Below, in pieces: positions 1 to 13,108 of a DNA stretch of 64,000 bases; positions within the stretch are counted from its first letter, which is position 1; every line of letters begins with the position of its first letter. This DNA is from Steromphala cineraria. Its lineage: Eukaryota > Mollusca > Gastropoda > Trochida > Trochidae. The notes below the pieces were generated by a model. That model did not search any database. It was not told the origin of the DNA and worked only from the letters and a program-made list of their open reading frames with translations. Position numbers and translations under genes: made by a program. The stretch spans positions 81,845,060-81,909,059 of the forward strand of contig OU744721.1 of NCBI GenBank assembly GCA_916613615.1, given 5' to 3'.

Positions 1-190
1 GGCCATTTTTTGTGAACACCTTTAATTCATTTTGTGTAAGAAAAAGGAATCGCATGGCTAAACTTTACGTTACATATTTGAATTATTACTGCTCCATTTA
101 GTTTAAATACATTGTCTTTATATTGGAACCATTAATTTTCGATTTCCTGACATCACCTTATATTCCCCCTAAAAACTTGCTACTGCCCCT
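1..190. mobile_element. TTAA-flanked MITE, right half (cut by window start)
   Basis: This stretch closely matches the right half of the complete element at 19,930-20,283, including the terminal inverted repeat whose reverse complement begins AGGGGCAGTAGCA. It is followed by TTAA at 191-194. A TTAA target and no coding capacity fit a non-autonomous piggyBac-like element; the family assignment is inference. Confidence 0.75.
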
Positions 191-194
191 TTAA

Positions 195-3100
195 AGTAAA
201 CAAAATCTAGAGCCCAGTTCAAGGTATGAATGTGGTATGAACAAAACTTCAAACAAGAACTTTGAGCTGCTGACATTATAAGTTGGTGCAAATGAAAATA
301 CTATTTGAGTATTCCTTAACTTCTTTTGAGTAGTGTATGAAACACGCTCATTTTATAACGTGTTAACCCTCTGTGACATACTTCAGCATCTTCGTTGATA
401 AACACATAAATAAGATTTACCAAAAAAACATGGATAAACTTTAAGATGCAACTCACCTTAACGTTCTCCTGAAAAAACTTGAAACACGGACAGAGATTTG
501 TTTAGAACATGAGACCACTTCATTTTCATCAACACCTACAAACCATGTGCTCTACATTGTGTGCAGCACGTGCGACATGACATTTGATAAAAAAAATTCG
601 TGCATCACAAGATGAAATTGACAACGTCCATGCAGCCACAACTTCTGCTTCATAAATAGAGATACATTTGACGGACTGAAAAGTGACTTAAACATAAGAA
701 TAGCATAGATCATTTGCCATAAACTACAATTTCGATGACGTTTTTGACAAATTATTTTCAAATTATTTTATTTTAGTTCAAAAAAAAGTTTTATCGTTTT
801 CTTGAACTAAAAACAATTAAAACTGTTGGTACTTGCTCAGATTGATCTGATTCGCCAGGACATGCTCAATCTGCACATGAAATTCGCTTAGTGTGCAAAT
901 GAAATTGGAGCAATGTTTGGAAGTGGAGTGTACTTCAGTTTGACATCGGTATACAACAACTAAATACATAACATTATATATGGTTGATATCAAACTTTTG
1001 TTATATGCAAAGCAGTATCAACCATGTGGTGTATGTGAAATGATGACCTTGACTTCGTGCATATTTGTAATCGCTCGATGGTTGTAACATATATTCATTC
1101 AATTAGCGGTTATAACCTTAAATTATTAAGGACAACATATACAAATAGCAACATCAAGACAGTATACCTCTATTGCTATAAAATCTTTTAGAATTACAGA
1201 TCACTATTTAACATTCAATCACCCATTCGCACTCCATCTAATTAATGCATATAAACTGAGAAATGTCAAGGTCAATGTAAAACATTTCATCCACATTGAC
1301 TGTTACGTTATGTTGAGTTATGTTAATTTATGGACTAGTAATGGAAATGATACAATAAGTATATGATATATTTGGAAATATATAAATACTAGTATCACAT
1401 GTTTGACGGGACACAAGATTAATAATTCAAGAAAATTTAACTCAAATTAACGATATCATGTTGCAAAATTCACTTTTGATCAACATAACCTATGCTCTAT
1501 AACTCTATGGATATCGCGCCAGAGTTTCCTGATTCTATGTATCCTCATGTTGGTGGTGGAGAAGGCACGGTATAAACGCGATGAAACACATTTCCTTTGG
1601 TTACAGAGTTATTTATATCTTACAATTTCACTTGTGAAGAGCTTAACACATTTCCTGATACTTTTTATCACAAGAAAATAAGACCAAGGGTACTTCATTA
1701 CACGATATGAAGCACGAAGTTTCAGCATGATGCCGAGAGCGAAGAAAGAGATGATATATTCAATGTTAACAAGTTCTCATTGTTCTAATTAGCTGTTGTG
1801 AATGTAAACTACTGTACATTTTCTACTGATGTGTTTTAAGTTGACTAATTGCAAATAAATATTTTTTTAGGTTGAAGCTATAGCAAATGTATGAAGTCTA
1901 TAAAGTAGCTGTAAAATATCAAAACCAAGTCATCAGAACATGAGGAAATACCAATACCGTTCCATAGTAAATCTTGATCGTAACTCTGCCTATTGCTATT
2001 TTTCATCATTTCATTTGCATTTTCAGTAAGTTTAGATACCTAGATATCAGTAAGTCTAGATACCTGCAAACCAGTGAAAATAAAAATTCAAACTCGTACA
2101 ACTATTTTACATACTACTAGGTCTAAAACATAAAATACATTAAGGAAATCTGCCCAATTCGAAGCACATCTAAATGCACGTTACGTTATCCGACAGCATC
2201 AGCTGTTGTGTGGGTGGAATAACGAAGGTAATACCGCTCGATAAACTGACACATTCCAATATAAAACCATATGCTCTCTTGGCGTGGACATCATCACGGA
2301 TGCCATATAAACCTCCAGTACCGGTCACATGTAAACAGTATCCTAAATTTCACTGGAATGGTTGATCCTAACTTATGTTATGTGTTCAAGGCATATTGTT
2401 TCAGATACACATGCTGTATTAGTCTATATTTTCTGTTTAGTCTGCCCCTGGAGAGGCTTAATGGCACGTTTCGATTGTATTATGGAATGGTCAATGCCAT
2501 TACAAAACGTATTACCTCTCGTGTCGAATCATATCGAATATTGGACATTTCTTATAAACACGGTTGTTATTTTGGTCACATATTTTATTGAAATATATAT
2601 TACAGTGTGATATAAAGATTTTAAAACATAGGCAGATCTTTATTGATATATATTTAGCCTTGAAGGCTGAGTGGAAATGGATTAGATGGTCACATGTCCC
2701 TTGTTTGTGTGTGCCTAAGTCTTGATATTCAAATTGAGAAGTGTCAAGACAATATCCACATAGCAGAGGGTGGCTACCTCTTTCCAACATAATGTTTTGA
2801 TGCATGCTTTTGGATTGAGTACTCAAAAATACAGTCGAGAGTGAATATTGGTTATAAGTTGATTGATTTCTTCACAGCTCAATTCAAACATTTTCTTGGC
2901 CCTTGCATGAAATATATTATACTAGGCATTAAATGTTTGACTTAAGGTGATTTGAGAAAGTCTATGTTAAAATACTAGTTATCTTATTGTAATATAGCGT
3001 AAAGCTCAGCTGGAAAAGTGAAATTAAACATCAGCTTATTCTACTATGATATGATGTTTCCGAAACTTCTCTCAAACATTTCTTTCAAATACCATCATGG

Positions 3101-5898
3101 AAAAAATGCACTTCAGACCAATTGGGATACACAGAACAAAGTCGTTTAACATTGTCTCGTGGGAATACAGATACTACCGTCATCTTCAGAAATGGATTGA
3201 GTATTATGGTTCATTTATACGTGATTACGCATGGGGTTTAACAAAGAGATTACTTTATACTAATTTGTATTAGGATAATGGAGATGTTACTAATTACTCA
3301 GAGGAGATAATGACAAATATGTATTTAACGTTTTTCGTATAAAATAAAATAAATGGACAATTATTGGTTATGAAGGGAAACTTATTTTTCTTATGAAATG
3401 TATGAGGGTTTTCTACGAAATAAGTCGCTGCTTTTTTTACATTAGATCTGGTCCGAGATGCAATCGAAGGGAACAGAACACTATCGTCCGCTTTTGTAAA
3501 GTGGTATGACATAATAATTCTTACTACAGAATTGTACTGATACTCAAATTAATCAAAAGTTAATTCAGTTGGACGCAATGGTCAATGCAGTATTCAATAC
3601 TATCCACGACATATACTATCTATTTCACCACATGCTTTCACATGTCTTGTAATACGAGTGTCAAGGGTGGTTTATCATAATAACTTTTCAGCACATATTT
3701 ATATACACTGACTTCCAAAAGAAACTTTGCACCATTGTGTAATGATTCTGATTGAAGAATGAAAAACGATAGAAATTTAAAACAAAGTACCTCTTATTAA
3801 TCAATCATTTGTTTAAACGACCAGCGAATCCAAATTAAAGGTGGGAATCCAAGTTTTGCACTTATTAGATATGAAGTGGGCAGGGGTCAAAATTGTGGTT
3901 GTTCAGACGTTCGTTGAAATGATGTTTTCGCACTAATTTCGTTAAAGTACTAAAATGTGATACTTTAGTATCAGGTTTGAGCAGCCCGAGTGTTATAACT
4001 TCTAAATCTGTCATGAGGAACACAAAAGGTCAAACGTTGAATTACGTCTTTTGTCAGCATCGAAGCTTTTCCATTAATGGGAATGTGTGGACACAAGTCT
4101 TACTTGTCATATTGACACATCTATGAGTCGTACAAATGGTAAACAGCCTTAAGAGCACAACAATCGCAATTAAATCTTGTTATTGCATGCCAATTCTGAC
4201 GTTATCACCTCGAATGAAATAGCCATGTGTCGATGTTTAGTAACCAATAGCTATCAACTTAGCAGTCGATGAGCTCTGATTAGATATGTCCAAGTTCATA
4301 AAGTGCACGAGAACATAACAACATGCCGACCTTTGATGTGTGCTATCTCTGACGTCACTAAGAGACAACGTTGGCGGTGGTCTAACGTCACAGATATCGA
4401 CTCTCATGCAGTGAAAAAAACAACTGTGTTTTGCGTTTCAGGGTTGTCAGCAATCCTCACAACCTCTCTGTATAGCCGGATCAAGTTACCATTATAAATG
4501 AAGGAACACTACCGATTCTTGTAAAAAGTGTTGTTTTTGATCAATTTTGTCAAATTTCAGAGGGGATTTGCGATATTTTTGCTATACCGTTTACTGGTTT
4601 TAAGATGGTTTTTTTCACTATTGCAGTGACAAACATTCATTATGGACAGTTATTAAACTTGTTCGTCACGTGACTAAGTTCCAGCGGAAACGTCACGTGA
4701 TTATAACATTTTTGCCATTTCTGCAAAAATGCATGAATATTGCTTAATTAAAAGTTTTAAACTTGAAAGTGTGGGTTTCAACTATGTCATTGGCAACTTA
4801 AATGAAAATGTAAATATGAGATCGTTTTCGAAATTTCAGTTTTAAAATTGCAAAGTTCCTTTTGGTATTCAGTGTAGGTTTAATACGCATATTATTGAAT
4901 AGTTACTGTTGTAAGGATTCCCTCAGTGTCCGGGCACCTGTAAGGGTAAGCATCAATATGCCGAACACTGACGATACAGACAATAAACAGGTGCTCATCT
5001 GTACGATAGACCAGCAAGTCATTTTCATAAAGCTCACCGCCGGCTTGTTTTGTTTATGAATTTTCTTGTTATACGTCTTAGGTCTATTGCACAATATTAC
5101 ATATTACATTGAGGATATTCATGCGAATGCAAATCTTTCAGTAATAAAGATGCAATTTATATTCTTTGTCTGATGCTATTTCCTTTATATGTCGCTTTCG
5201 GCGAAGTCTGGGACTTGCAAAATAACACAGGCATCAGTTTACGGAGACACATAGAATGAATAAAAAGGAATATGAATATACAAAAACTAATGCTGCATTG
5301 TAAATTAACGATGTTTTTTAAAGCTTAAATCTATATAATCCAGCTTTATGTAAAAACTGTCCAATAATTAATACATATCCATATCTACGCACTTAACCAA
5401 TCGTCAAAATTTTGTTTTTAAGTGATTGTGAATTAAAACTTATATGTTAAGGAAAACTCATATTTTAGATGACACTATTTGATTTATTTTGAAATAATTT
5501 CTGTCACCGCTCAACCATCGATTCGCTAAAAAGAATCTGATAGTGTCTTGGACATTCAGTGAGCGTGGTGGTTGTTAACACTGATTGTTTAGGTTCAAAT
5601 TCCTCATCAGAATAATGAACAAGAATACAAGTGTCCTATGGCATAATGCTAACCAAAACATAGAATGTAAAAAAATGCATGTAAAAATTGCTCACACATG
5701 TTTGAATGTAAACGCTTTTATATATCACAGTGATACATGTTGCAAATTGTAAAAACTTTGAACTAAGTATTCGAAATGATATTTTAAAATTCATTACTGA
5801 ATTGTGTCAATAAGTTTCTATCGATGGGTTCTTAGTTAACACACTTAATCAAATTGATTCATAACCTATTTAGATTTAAAATACTTGTTTTTCTTCAG
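195..5898. other. Non-coding DNA upstream of the Kv exon
   Basis: I see no credible gene here. Open frames are short, AT-rich and unlike any family I know. No tetramerisation (T1) domain of a Kv channel is present, so the upstream exons of the Kv gene lie outside the window or are too short to see. Part of this stretch is probably the last intron of that gene. A solitary TCCAAAAGAAAC motif near 3,714 resembles the ends of the elements at 19,606 and 24,750, but no second end was found nearby. Confidence 0.6.
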
Positions 5899-6732
5899 AT
5901 ATGGTTCGTCATCTACATCTCCATGGTGGTGGTTGCCGTGGCAACTGCAGTGATGAGCATGTCCGCGAGCATGCGCACTCCGATGTCTCACCTGCATCCG
6001 GGATGGAACGAGACGTCTCTGCTGGACATGCTGCTCAACACGGAGATGAGACAGGAGATCTACCTCATCGACCTCGTCTGTCTCCTATTCTTCTCCCTCG
6101 AGCTCTTCCTCCGCTTCTCACTCACTCCCGCCAGGTGGCGCTTCTTCACAACTCCTCTCAACGCCATGGACCTCGCACTCATCGTCGTCATGTGGCTCTC
6201 CGTCATCTTGGATCACGTGCCCGTCGTCGAGCATGCGCAGATGGGTCACACGATCCTCAGGGCTCTGTTTTGTCTCAACATCCTGAGGATTTTCCACATC
6301 GGCAAGACGTCTGACGGAGTTAAACTCCTCATCTTCACAATCACGTCCAGTATTGAAGCGTTTGGACTACTTCTGGTCTCAATGACAATGGCGATTGTTA
6401 TTTATGCAACGATGGCGTATTTCGCCGAGGTTGCAACCCACGCTGACACGTTTGAGAATATCCCCACAGCTGTGTGGTGGGCAGTCATCACCATGACAAC
6501 AGTGGGCTATGGAGATTACTACCCCCGCTCCTGGCCTGGGTACCTGGTAGGGATCGTGTGTGCCTTGTCGGGTATTCTCCTGCTTGCTCTTCCCATTGCC
6601 ATTATTGCATCTAACTTCAACACGTTTTACTCTAACATGTCATCAGCACAACAGAGAATACGGAGGAGGAAACTGTTGAGCGAGATGAAGGAGAAAGGGA
6701 AGGATAGTGACTGCCGGCTCCAGGATCGATAG
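5899..6732 (+). CDS. Kv-type potassium channel subunit, last coding exon (S1-S6)
   Basis: The exon opens after a pyrimidine-rich acceptor (AG at 5,897-5,898) in phase 0 and runs 277 codons to TAG. It covers the whole membrane domain of a six-transmembrane voltage-gated potassium channel in the plasma membrane. S2 keeps the charge-transfer Phe and Glu, S3 keeps its Asp, and the pore has TTVGYGD at exon residues about 200-206. The N-terminal T1 domain must lie on earlier exons that I cannot see. Two features are odd. Aligned to Shaker S4, positions R2, R3 and K5 are Phe124, Asn127 and His133, leaving Arg121, Arg130 and Lys136. The S6 PxP motif is Pro232-Ile-Ala. Loss of the second proline is typical of electrically silent modifier Kv subunits, so a modifier role is possible but inferred. 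The C-terminal tail is short and basic. Possible polyadenylation hexamers lie at 7,354 and 7,579. The subfamily is unassigned. Confidence 0.9.
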   Translation: MWFVIYISMVVVAVATAVMSMSASMRTPMSHLHPGWNETSLLDMLLNTEMRQEIYLIDLVCLLFFSLELFLRFSLTPARWRFFTTPLNAMDLALIVVMWLSVILDHVPVVEHAQMGHTILRALFCLNILRIFHIGKTSDGVKLLIFTITSSIEAFGLLLVSMTMAIVIYATMAYFAEVATHADTFENIPTAVWWAVITMTTVGYGDYYPRSWPGYLVGIVCALSGILLLALPIAIIASNFNTFYSNMSSAQQRIRRRKLLSEMKEKGKDSDCRLQDR

Positions 6733-9700
6733 AAGGAGACGTCAGTCAGTTCATCAATTTTCAGCGATTTGATTTAGTATTCAAAAGCGGGGATTATGTG
6801 TCGAGCCATTTGAAATGTTCAAAGACGAAGGGAAAACCTTTTTGATGAAAGAAAACCTTAAATTTGAAGCATTCGTAAAATCTCAAAATTTACACCAAAA
6901 TGTGATTTTTATGAATGGAACAACTCAAAATGAAAACGTAAAATGACTTTTCCTACGTTGCGGTGCCTTTGTCGAATGCTCCCAAATTATTGATTTTAGG
7001 CCAATTTATTTATGAATACATTTAACAAGATAGGCAAAAGTGTCTCTATATAATATTAAACTGTTTTTAAAGGCCACCCATACAAATGTTCTATTTTCTG
7101 CATCCGGAGCAAAGTTTTAAAGAGCAAACTTTGCAAAGACTATTATATCTCTATAGACATAATGTTTTATATCTTGTTGAAATTATTATTTTATAGTAAA
7201 GCTATGGTTTATTCCAATGGGAAATGTTCTGCAATACAATTCGAAACTTGTACTCACCATGTTTTATGATTCCACCTTTATGTATACTATAATTATATAA
7301 CTCATAAAACAATATAAACCTATCAAAAAGTATATTCGAATGTAAAAATCAATAATAAAAAAAGATATGAACTGTATACAAAAGAAATTATAATCTTGGG
7401 ATAAGGATGCAGTCGATGAATTGTTAATGACGAGAGTGTTCATAAAGTTATACATGAAAACTGATGTTGTTACTTTGTATTTCTATAAAAAAAGTCTTGT
7501 TCTGGGTAAAAAAAATAACAACATCTGAACCACGCCGTACATTGCTCTATGCCCAAAACTGTGTTTGCAGGGCTCAAGAATAAAAAAATTGGAAGAACAA
7601 CATTAGATTACACCTGTTTGTCGACTATACACAGCAACACATCTTCACATCAAGTGTACGAACAGACGCATCAAGTTGGAAGATAGGGGGATAGGAATTA
7701 CAGCAAAGTGCCTCAATTGAGCAAAGATACATCTGTCGTAGGCCTACTGACCATTGGAATAATCCTCGCCAAAATCACAGCCCCAAGTTCCGTATAATAA
7801 CCCTAAATTCATTTTCGGTCACAGCTTCCTTTAGTTGAAACGTGGATATCTTGTCTCTTAACTGGAACAAAGAACACAGGGTTCAGCACCAGGTACAGGG
7901 ACACGCACTCAGTAACAGGATTGAATCAAGACATGGTAGCGTCATGATTTGATTATTGTAGTTCACCACAAGGAATTGCAAACCACGAAGTGAAAACAAG
8001 ATAGATGTCCTGGAACAGCGTATCCATGGTAATTAGCAAAACCAACAATATGCCGGGATTAAACCCGTCCTGTAACAACTTAGCTACGTACATATCAGTC
8101 ACCAAGTATATCCATTGTCAGCCACTCGATTCGTAATGCTTTAAAATAGTTCTACTTCCTTTAGGAAAATTCCAGCTCAAAGTAACTGCTCTTGAATCTG
8201 CTCTGAAACCACATCCATTGGCAATGAAATATCGTGAGGCGACGGAGATACGTGTATCGGTCTCTCGATAAATTTACAAGTAAAGTTGATATTGCAAGAC
8301 GAAAGATTCGAATGAGCTTTTGAGTTGTTTACTTAATCCAAGGACAAGTGTTTTAAAATGATTTTTTTTTTGGTGAAAAGGCCTAAGCGTGATAAAGTAT
8401 CAGAATATGTATAGTCCGAGGACCTATACACCAGAAATATCTTGTTCTTCACCAGCATCAGGCAGGCTGATCACTCTGCTACATGGAATAACACCGAACG
8501 CTCGTACCTATACCATGTACATATACTTATGATAACCAATCTGTAAGAATAAAGAGCCTATTGTTTCTGGAATAACAGAAACACTTACAATTTCAAATGA
8601 AATCATGTCTGAAACAACCTTGTTTTTGTGAGTAAAGTGTTTTCCTAAGCAGAGTTCTGATATATGTAATGTTCTTAAATGAATTTGTCTTGCGATGTTG
8701 TATTTTTCAAACTTTTGAACCAAAATAACGCCCAAAAAACTTATTGAAATTATATACATTTAAATACTATAAATGTCTTTCGTATGAGCATACCTTTTGG
8801 CATTAGTTCGTATGTCAAACTTAATTTTAAACTTTGAATGGAAATGACTGCTGTTAAGATATCATATCTGCAATGAGCAGTGTTCAGATACGTTAATGTC
8901 CGATTGTATTTCAACTCTTGTCAGGTTTGGTGATTAGTTTGAAGCAATTTCACTGGCAAAGCAGCTTCAGCTCTCTGTGTCCAGGTAACCACTTTAACAG
9001 CAGGGTGAACTGAGTGCAATGTAAATGAATTGCTCGCCAAACGACACAACGCAGTTTGAATGAGGTCTCCACCGCTTTTCGAACCTTGGCCTTTTCGTAA
9101 AAAAGGATAGCATGCAAACCTCTACACCAAAGTTATAGTATCCTCAAATGGACGGAAAACATAAACATTCATTGTTAATAATGTCTTGACAAAAATATCT
9201 TTTCACCTGTTATTTTGAATACACCTCTGTGACATATAGTCTGAAAGTGGGATAGAAATAACGAACACGCTTAATACAGGATAGATTTTATTCAGATATT
9301 CACAGACTGTTCATATGCATCTTCATTTACGACACACAGTATTTCAGTATCTTGTTCTTCAAAAAGCATAAATACTTATAAAAGGATACAAATTATCTTA
9401 ATGGAGATTACAATTTCATCGGCGCCTCTCTTTAAACAAACTGCTGTTTTAGCCGATTTGTTCAGTTGATACTGTTACCGGTACAGAGCGAAAACTCAGA
9501 ACAACAATAATTGTGGAAAAGATAAAAAGCAAATAAATAGAAATGAATTTGTCATTGGAAAATTGACACTGACGTTACAAGGAATACCACACAAATACAC
9601 ATATACATACATATCCTAACTAAAGGTCTTCCGCAATTGACAATTATCGAAATATACATACTGCCTCCATAAGAGGTGGGTGTTACTAATCTAAATATAT

Positions 9701-9753
9701 CAAGTTTCTTTCAGAGAACAAGCTCTAATTTGGTTACCTCGATGTGAATCTAA
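6733..9753. other. Kv 3' untranslated region and intergenic DNA
   Basis: No gene is supported. The first several hundred bases are probably the 3' untranslated region of the Kv gene, with AATAAA candidates at 7,354-7,359 and 7,579-7,584. The rest is AT-rich and without recognisable domains. It separates two convergent genes, Kv on + and troponin C on -. Confidence 0.5.
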
Positions 9754-9759
9754 TTTATT
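9754..9759 (-). promoter_or_regulatory. Candidate polyadenylation signal of troponin C
   Basis: AATAAA on the minus strand lies about 430 bases downstream of the troponin C stop codon. The 9,760-10,189 stretch would then be the 3' untranslated region. Other hexamers further downstream, near 9,286, are equally possible. Confidence 0.35.
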
Positions 9760-10189
9760 TTAAGTGTAAGCTGGATATTAATGTTCGTCAAGAATAAAAG
9801 GTAAGGTGCAGCTTGAGCAACCCTTCAGCCGTCATCGCCTGCTGGAATTTTTTAAGTACGTATACAGACACCTGACACTTCTACATACACACAGGACGCT
9901 GGTATATACAATAAGAGAGCGGCACGGAAAATAGGAAGTAGGTTAGTGCGCATGTGCAGGAAGTTGGACAGACTTGATGAGAGTTGTGGCACAGTGACAT
10001 GTTGGTGCGCCAATCTGCGAATGAGGAAATGTACGACACGTATTGCAATGTGACGGTTGCTGGATTGGTTCAGTAATGTCCTCGACACGTTCTCACAGGT
10101 TCGGTCAGTTTACAATATATGAATATTGAGTTCTCTCCCCTTCGTCCCTGCGTCACATGATGGTAGCAAACTGGAATTAATCGTTGTGT

Positions 10190-10218
10190 TCAGGCAGATG
10201 TCATGAGGGTTTTGAATT
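10190..10218 (-). CDS. Troponin C exon 5 (C-terminus and stop)
   Basis: After the acceptor TTCTTTTTCAG the exon supplies the last two bases of the loop IV glutamate codon, then FKTLMTSA and TGA. This completes the twelfth residue of EF-hand IV and gives the short hydrophobic end expected of the troponin C C-lobe. It is too short to be found as an open frame. The match of split codon and motif across the intron is the main evidence. Confidence 0.85.
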
Positions 10219-10812
10219 CTGAAAAAGAATTAATCGACATTACTAACATTGTATATTTCAAACCCTTCAACATTTGAAAGATTTCAGATGTGCATACCAT
10301 CACTTTGATAATAGTCCATATTTAGATCTCTTTTAAACTTATACGTTTATTACTTATTACTTTATTACTTCCATGAAACAAATACAGTAATTGTAAATGT
10401 ATCTAATGCTCCAATTGCCATAGCGAACAATCAAACAATAACAAAATTGTCCAAGTAAACTCTACCATTACAACTCTACATACGTAAATGTGAGGGTTGC
10501 CCATCTTCGCTATATTTTCCACAATGAAAACAATACAGTAATTGTGGATGTGTTTGCAATCACCAATGTCAACTCTACCACATGTACAAAAAATGCAAAT
10601 TTAGCCCGCAATCACCATTGTCAATTCTACCACATGTGCACAGAAATTGAAATTTGCCAATAATCACCATTGTCAACGTTGACTACAAATATTGCCCACA
10701 ATCGACATTGTCAACTCTGCACAGGAACACTCTACACAGTGACTACAAATGTTGCCATCAATCACCATTGACGACACCGCCACATGTACAGTCATTTCTA
10801 AACATCACGCAC
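10219..10812. other. Troponin C intron 4
   Basis: The intron runs from donor GTGCGT to acceptor TTTCAG on the minus strand. It holds no gene. Most of it is a degenerate tandem repeat, listed separately. Confidence 0.8.
10440..10800. repeat. Degenerate tandem repeat in troponin C intron 4
   Basis: Units of about 55-60 bases recur with the motifs AATCACCATTGTCAA, CTACCACATGT and a tract near AAATTTGCC. Copies differ by substitutions and small indels. The unit number is about six by eye. Confidence 0.6.
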
Positions 10813-11055
10813 CTTCGTAGTCCACGGTGCCGCTCCCGTCTGTGTCTGTCTCCTCAATCATGGCCTCTATCTCCTCCTCGGACAGGTCGTCTCCCAGACT
10901 CTTGAGGATCCAGCGCAGGTCGTCCACCCCGATAGTTCCCTTGTGGTTCTTGTCCAGCACCCTGAAGGCGTTCTTCAGCTCCCTCTCATCCTCGTCCTCC
11001 TTCAGCTTCCACTCGAACATCTGCTTGAACTGGTCGAAATCACACTGACCGGTGG
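10813..11055 (-). CDS. Troponin C exon 4 (EF-hands II-IV)
   Basis: This 243-base exon starts after the acceptor TTTCTGATTACAG and ends at CGAAG|GTGCGT. It encodes the end of EF-hand II, the acidic central linker (KLKEDEDERELKNAF), EF-hand III (loop DKNHKGTIGVDD) and EF-hand IV up to residue 11 of its loop. The exon is markedly richer in G and C than its introns. Its first 20-30 bases, with the acceptor, are echoed several times in the adjoining intron. Confidence 0.93.
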
Positions 11056-11350
11056 CTGTAATCAGAAATTGTAACAATGATTCAGTTGGTCGAAATTACA
11101 CTGACCGGTGGCTGTAATCAGAAATTGTAACAATGTTTCAGTTGGTCGAAATCACACCGACCAGAGGCTGTAATGGTGAATTTTTAGGTTGAAGGTTGAA
11201 CAATGTTTCATTTGGATGAAATCACACTCACCGATGGCTGCAATCTGTATTATAACAATGATTCAGTTGGTTGAAATACCACTGACCGATGGCTGCAATC
11301 CTGAGTTATAAGGTTCAACAATGTTTCAGTTGGACGATATCACTGACCAA
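11030..11350. repeat. Tandem repeat copying the exon 4 splice acceptor
   Basis: Units of about 58-80 bases repeat roughly five times, beginning inside exon 4 and running into intron 3. On the minus strand each carries a version of the pre-acceptor tract, an AG, and the first bases of exon 4 (CCACCGGTCAGTGT). The copy nearest the exon differs least. The other units look like decayed decoy acceptors. Confidence 0.8.
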
Positions 11351-11672
11351 TGATTGTAACTAGAAAACACCAGCTGCGCCGATGTGTTATTACGCTACCA
11401 GTTTGACAGGTGATGGATATATCTTAATGGTACTTTAGTTCATAGACATTTTTATTTTTGCTTATTTCCAATGCATTCATTATTTTTTCAATTGGCACAG
11501 CCAACATAGTAAGCATGTAAACGTACAGCATATATAGCCTACTAAGTGCAACATTTGAACCTCCAATGGAACATACTGACCATACAAATGAAAAAGAGTT
11601 TAAATGGAGAGAGATTCGAATGTCAATGTAAACAATAGAGTATAAGAAGTCTGAAAATGAATCCCGACGTAC

Positions 11673-11816
11673 CATCCTCGTCGAGCTCATCAGTCCATCC
11701 CTTGAGCTTCTCGTCATGCACCTGGAGACCCAGCGACTTGAAGACACTGCCGATATCCTTGGTGCTCACCTTGCCCGAGCTCCTCTTGTCGAACTGCATG
11801 AAGGTTTGGTGGGCGT
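11673..11816 (-). CDS. Troponin C exon 3 (EF-hand I and start of II)
   Basis: This 144-base exon lies between acceptor GCTGCTGTTCCAG and donor GAGGATG|GTACGT. It encodes AHQTFMQFDKRSSGK, the rest of EF-hand I (loop ending in Asp rather than Glu), the following helix and the first residues of loop II. Joined to exon 4 the loop II reads DEDATGQCDFDQ, which lacks the position 12 glutamate. Both ends split codons after base 1, matching the neighbouring exons. Confidence 0.92.
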
Positions 11817-13098
11817 CTGGAACAGCAGCATATCTCACTCAGACACACCATCATTTACATTTAAGAAGAATGGCATTTGATTAAAATTCGTGTCATTCCT
11901 TCATGATCTAGTGGAAGGTCAAAAATTCTATCAGGTTATTACATAACGTGTATTGTGTCTAAATGGTTCCATTTATCGTCTTTACCTACGTACGATTATT
12001 GTATTTTGTATTATTCACTTATTACTTTTAAAATGTTCATTGACACCAATTATACTTAATTCTCATTTAAGAAATAGCAACCATAGCTATATCCATCTTA
12101 TATCAAAACAAGTAAGGGCAAAAGTGTTTAAAAAAGTAATCGCTTTGAAATCAGAATTCGTTGCAATGAAATGTATTCAAAACGGGTTAAGCATAATCAC
12201 TTTTTGAAAGTTTCACGAAGAATATTAATCTAAACAATGATTCAATGCTTTTGGGTTTTATAATATTCTTTTTATTCAGGAAGAAGCTGTACTTAGGTTA
12301 TAATTGATTTATTGTCATCAGTAACATTCTACAAATGTAGGAATATTGCCATCTATATACTGAATGTCAACAGCTGTTTGGTTATGTTTAGAGGGTGTGA
12401 TGAACGTTCATTATGTGTATATTTGATAATCATTTTTACCCGAGGGTCATATGTAACAAGTAAACTGTGTTTTCACTCAAGAAATTCAAGGACCCGTAAC
12501 TATTCAATATATAGGTGTCAAATTATGTGGACACTAAGAATGTTCTATAATGGTAATCATTAAAGTTCTTCAGTTATAATAGGTACGTACAAAATAGAAG
12601 TTGATTCGATACTGAGAGTTCACCTGTTTTAGGTGCAGATGACTCATGAGTAAAATGCACCAACAATTCTTTAGAGAAGTTCAGGACGAATATAGACTCG
12701 AGTGCACGATGCAAGCAGGCTGGTAGCAGCTAGCGGGATCTAATCTACTGCTCTGCATCCCTGTCAGCCGGCACAGCTTTACCTATGTTTTCTTACTCAA
12801 GCAATTACTTATGTCTTTCCCATTGGTAACAAACACATCACAGGCTCCTGGAAGACAGTTGTTTACATTCCTGTTATATCGCCTACCGCTAAGACAAAAC
12901 CCTTTACAAATAACCGAGACAGTCATCAAGTAGATGATGTATAATCCATGTGAAATTAGCAATCCGTTTGAATGTGAACTTAAGCATTGGTAACCAGGGA
13001 AACCTTCTCTCAATTTATCTGAGTTATTTTTGCCTTGCCCGAGGCGGACAGACAGTTCACAGAGAGGTACTGACTAATCCACAGGAACACTGCACCAG

Positions 13099-13108
13099 CC
13101 TTATATGG
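13099..13108. promoter_or_regulatory. CArG box (SRF-type site) in troponin C intron 2
   Basis: CCTTATATGG fits the serum response factor consensus CC(A/T)6GG exactly. It lies in a GC-richer patch (about 12,640-13,160) with CANNTG E-box motifs nearby. SRF sites are established muscle-gene elements. Function here is inferred from the host gene. Confidence 0.4.

Noticed and set aside
5540..5625. Possible tRNA-like sequence with GGTTCAAATTCC
   Set aside because: Only a B-box-like word is present; no A box or cloverleaf pairing could be built.
5901..6314. 137-codon frame over the Kv exon
   Set aside because: Shadow frame of the clear channel-coding frame, His- and Arg-rich as expected from out-of-frame GC-rich codons.
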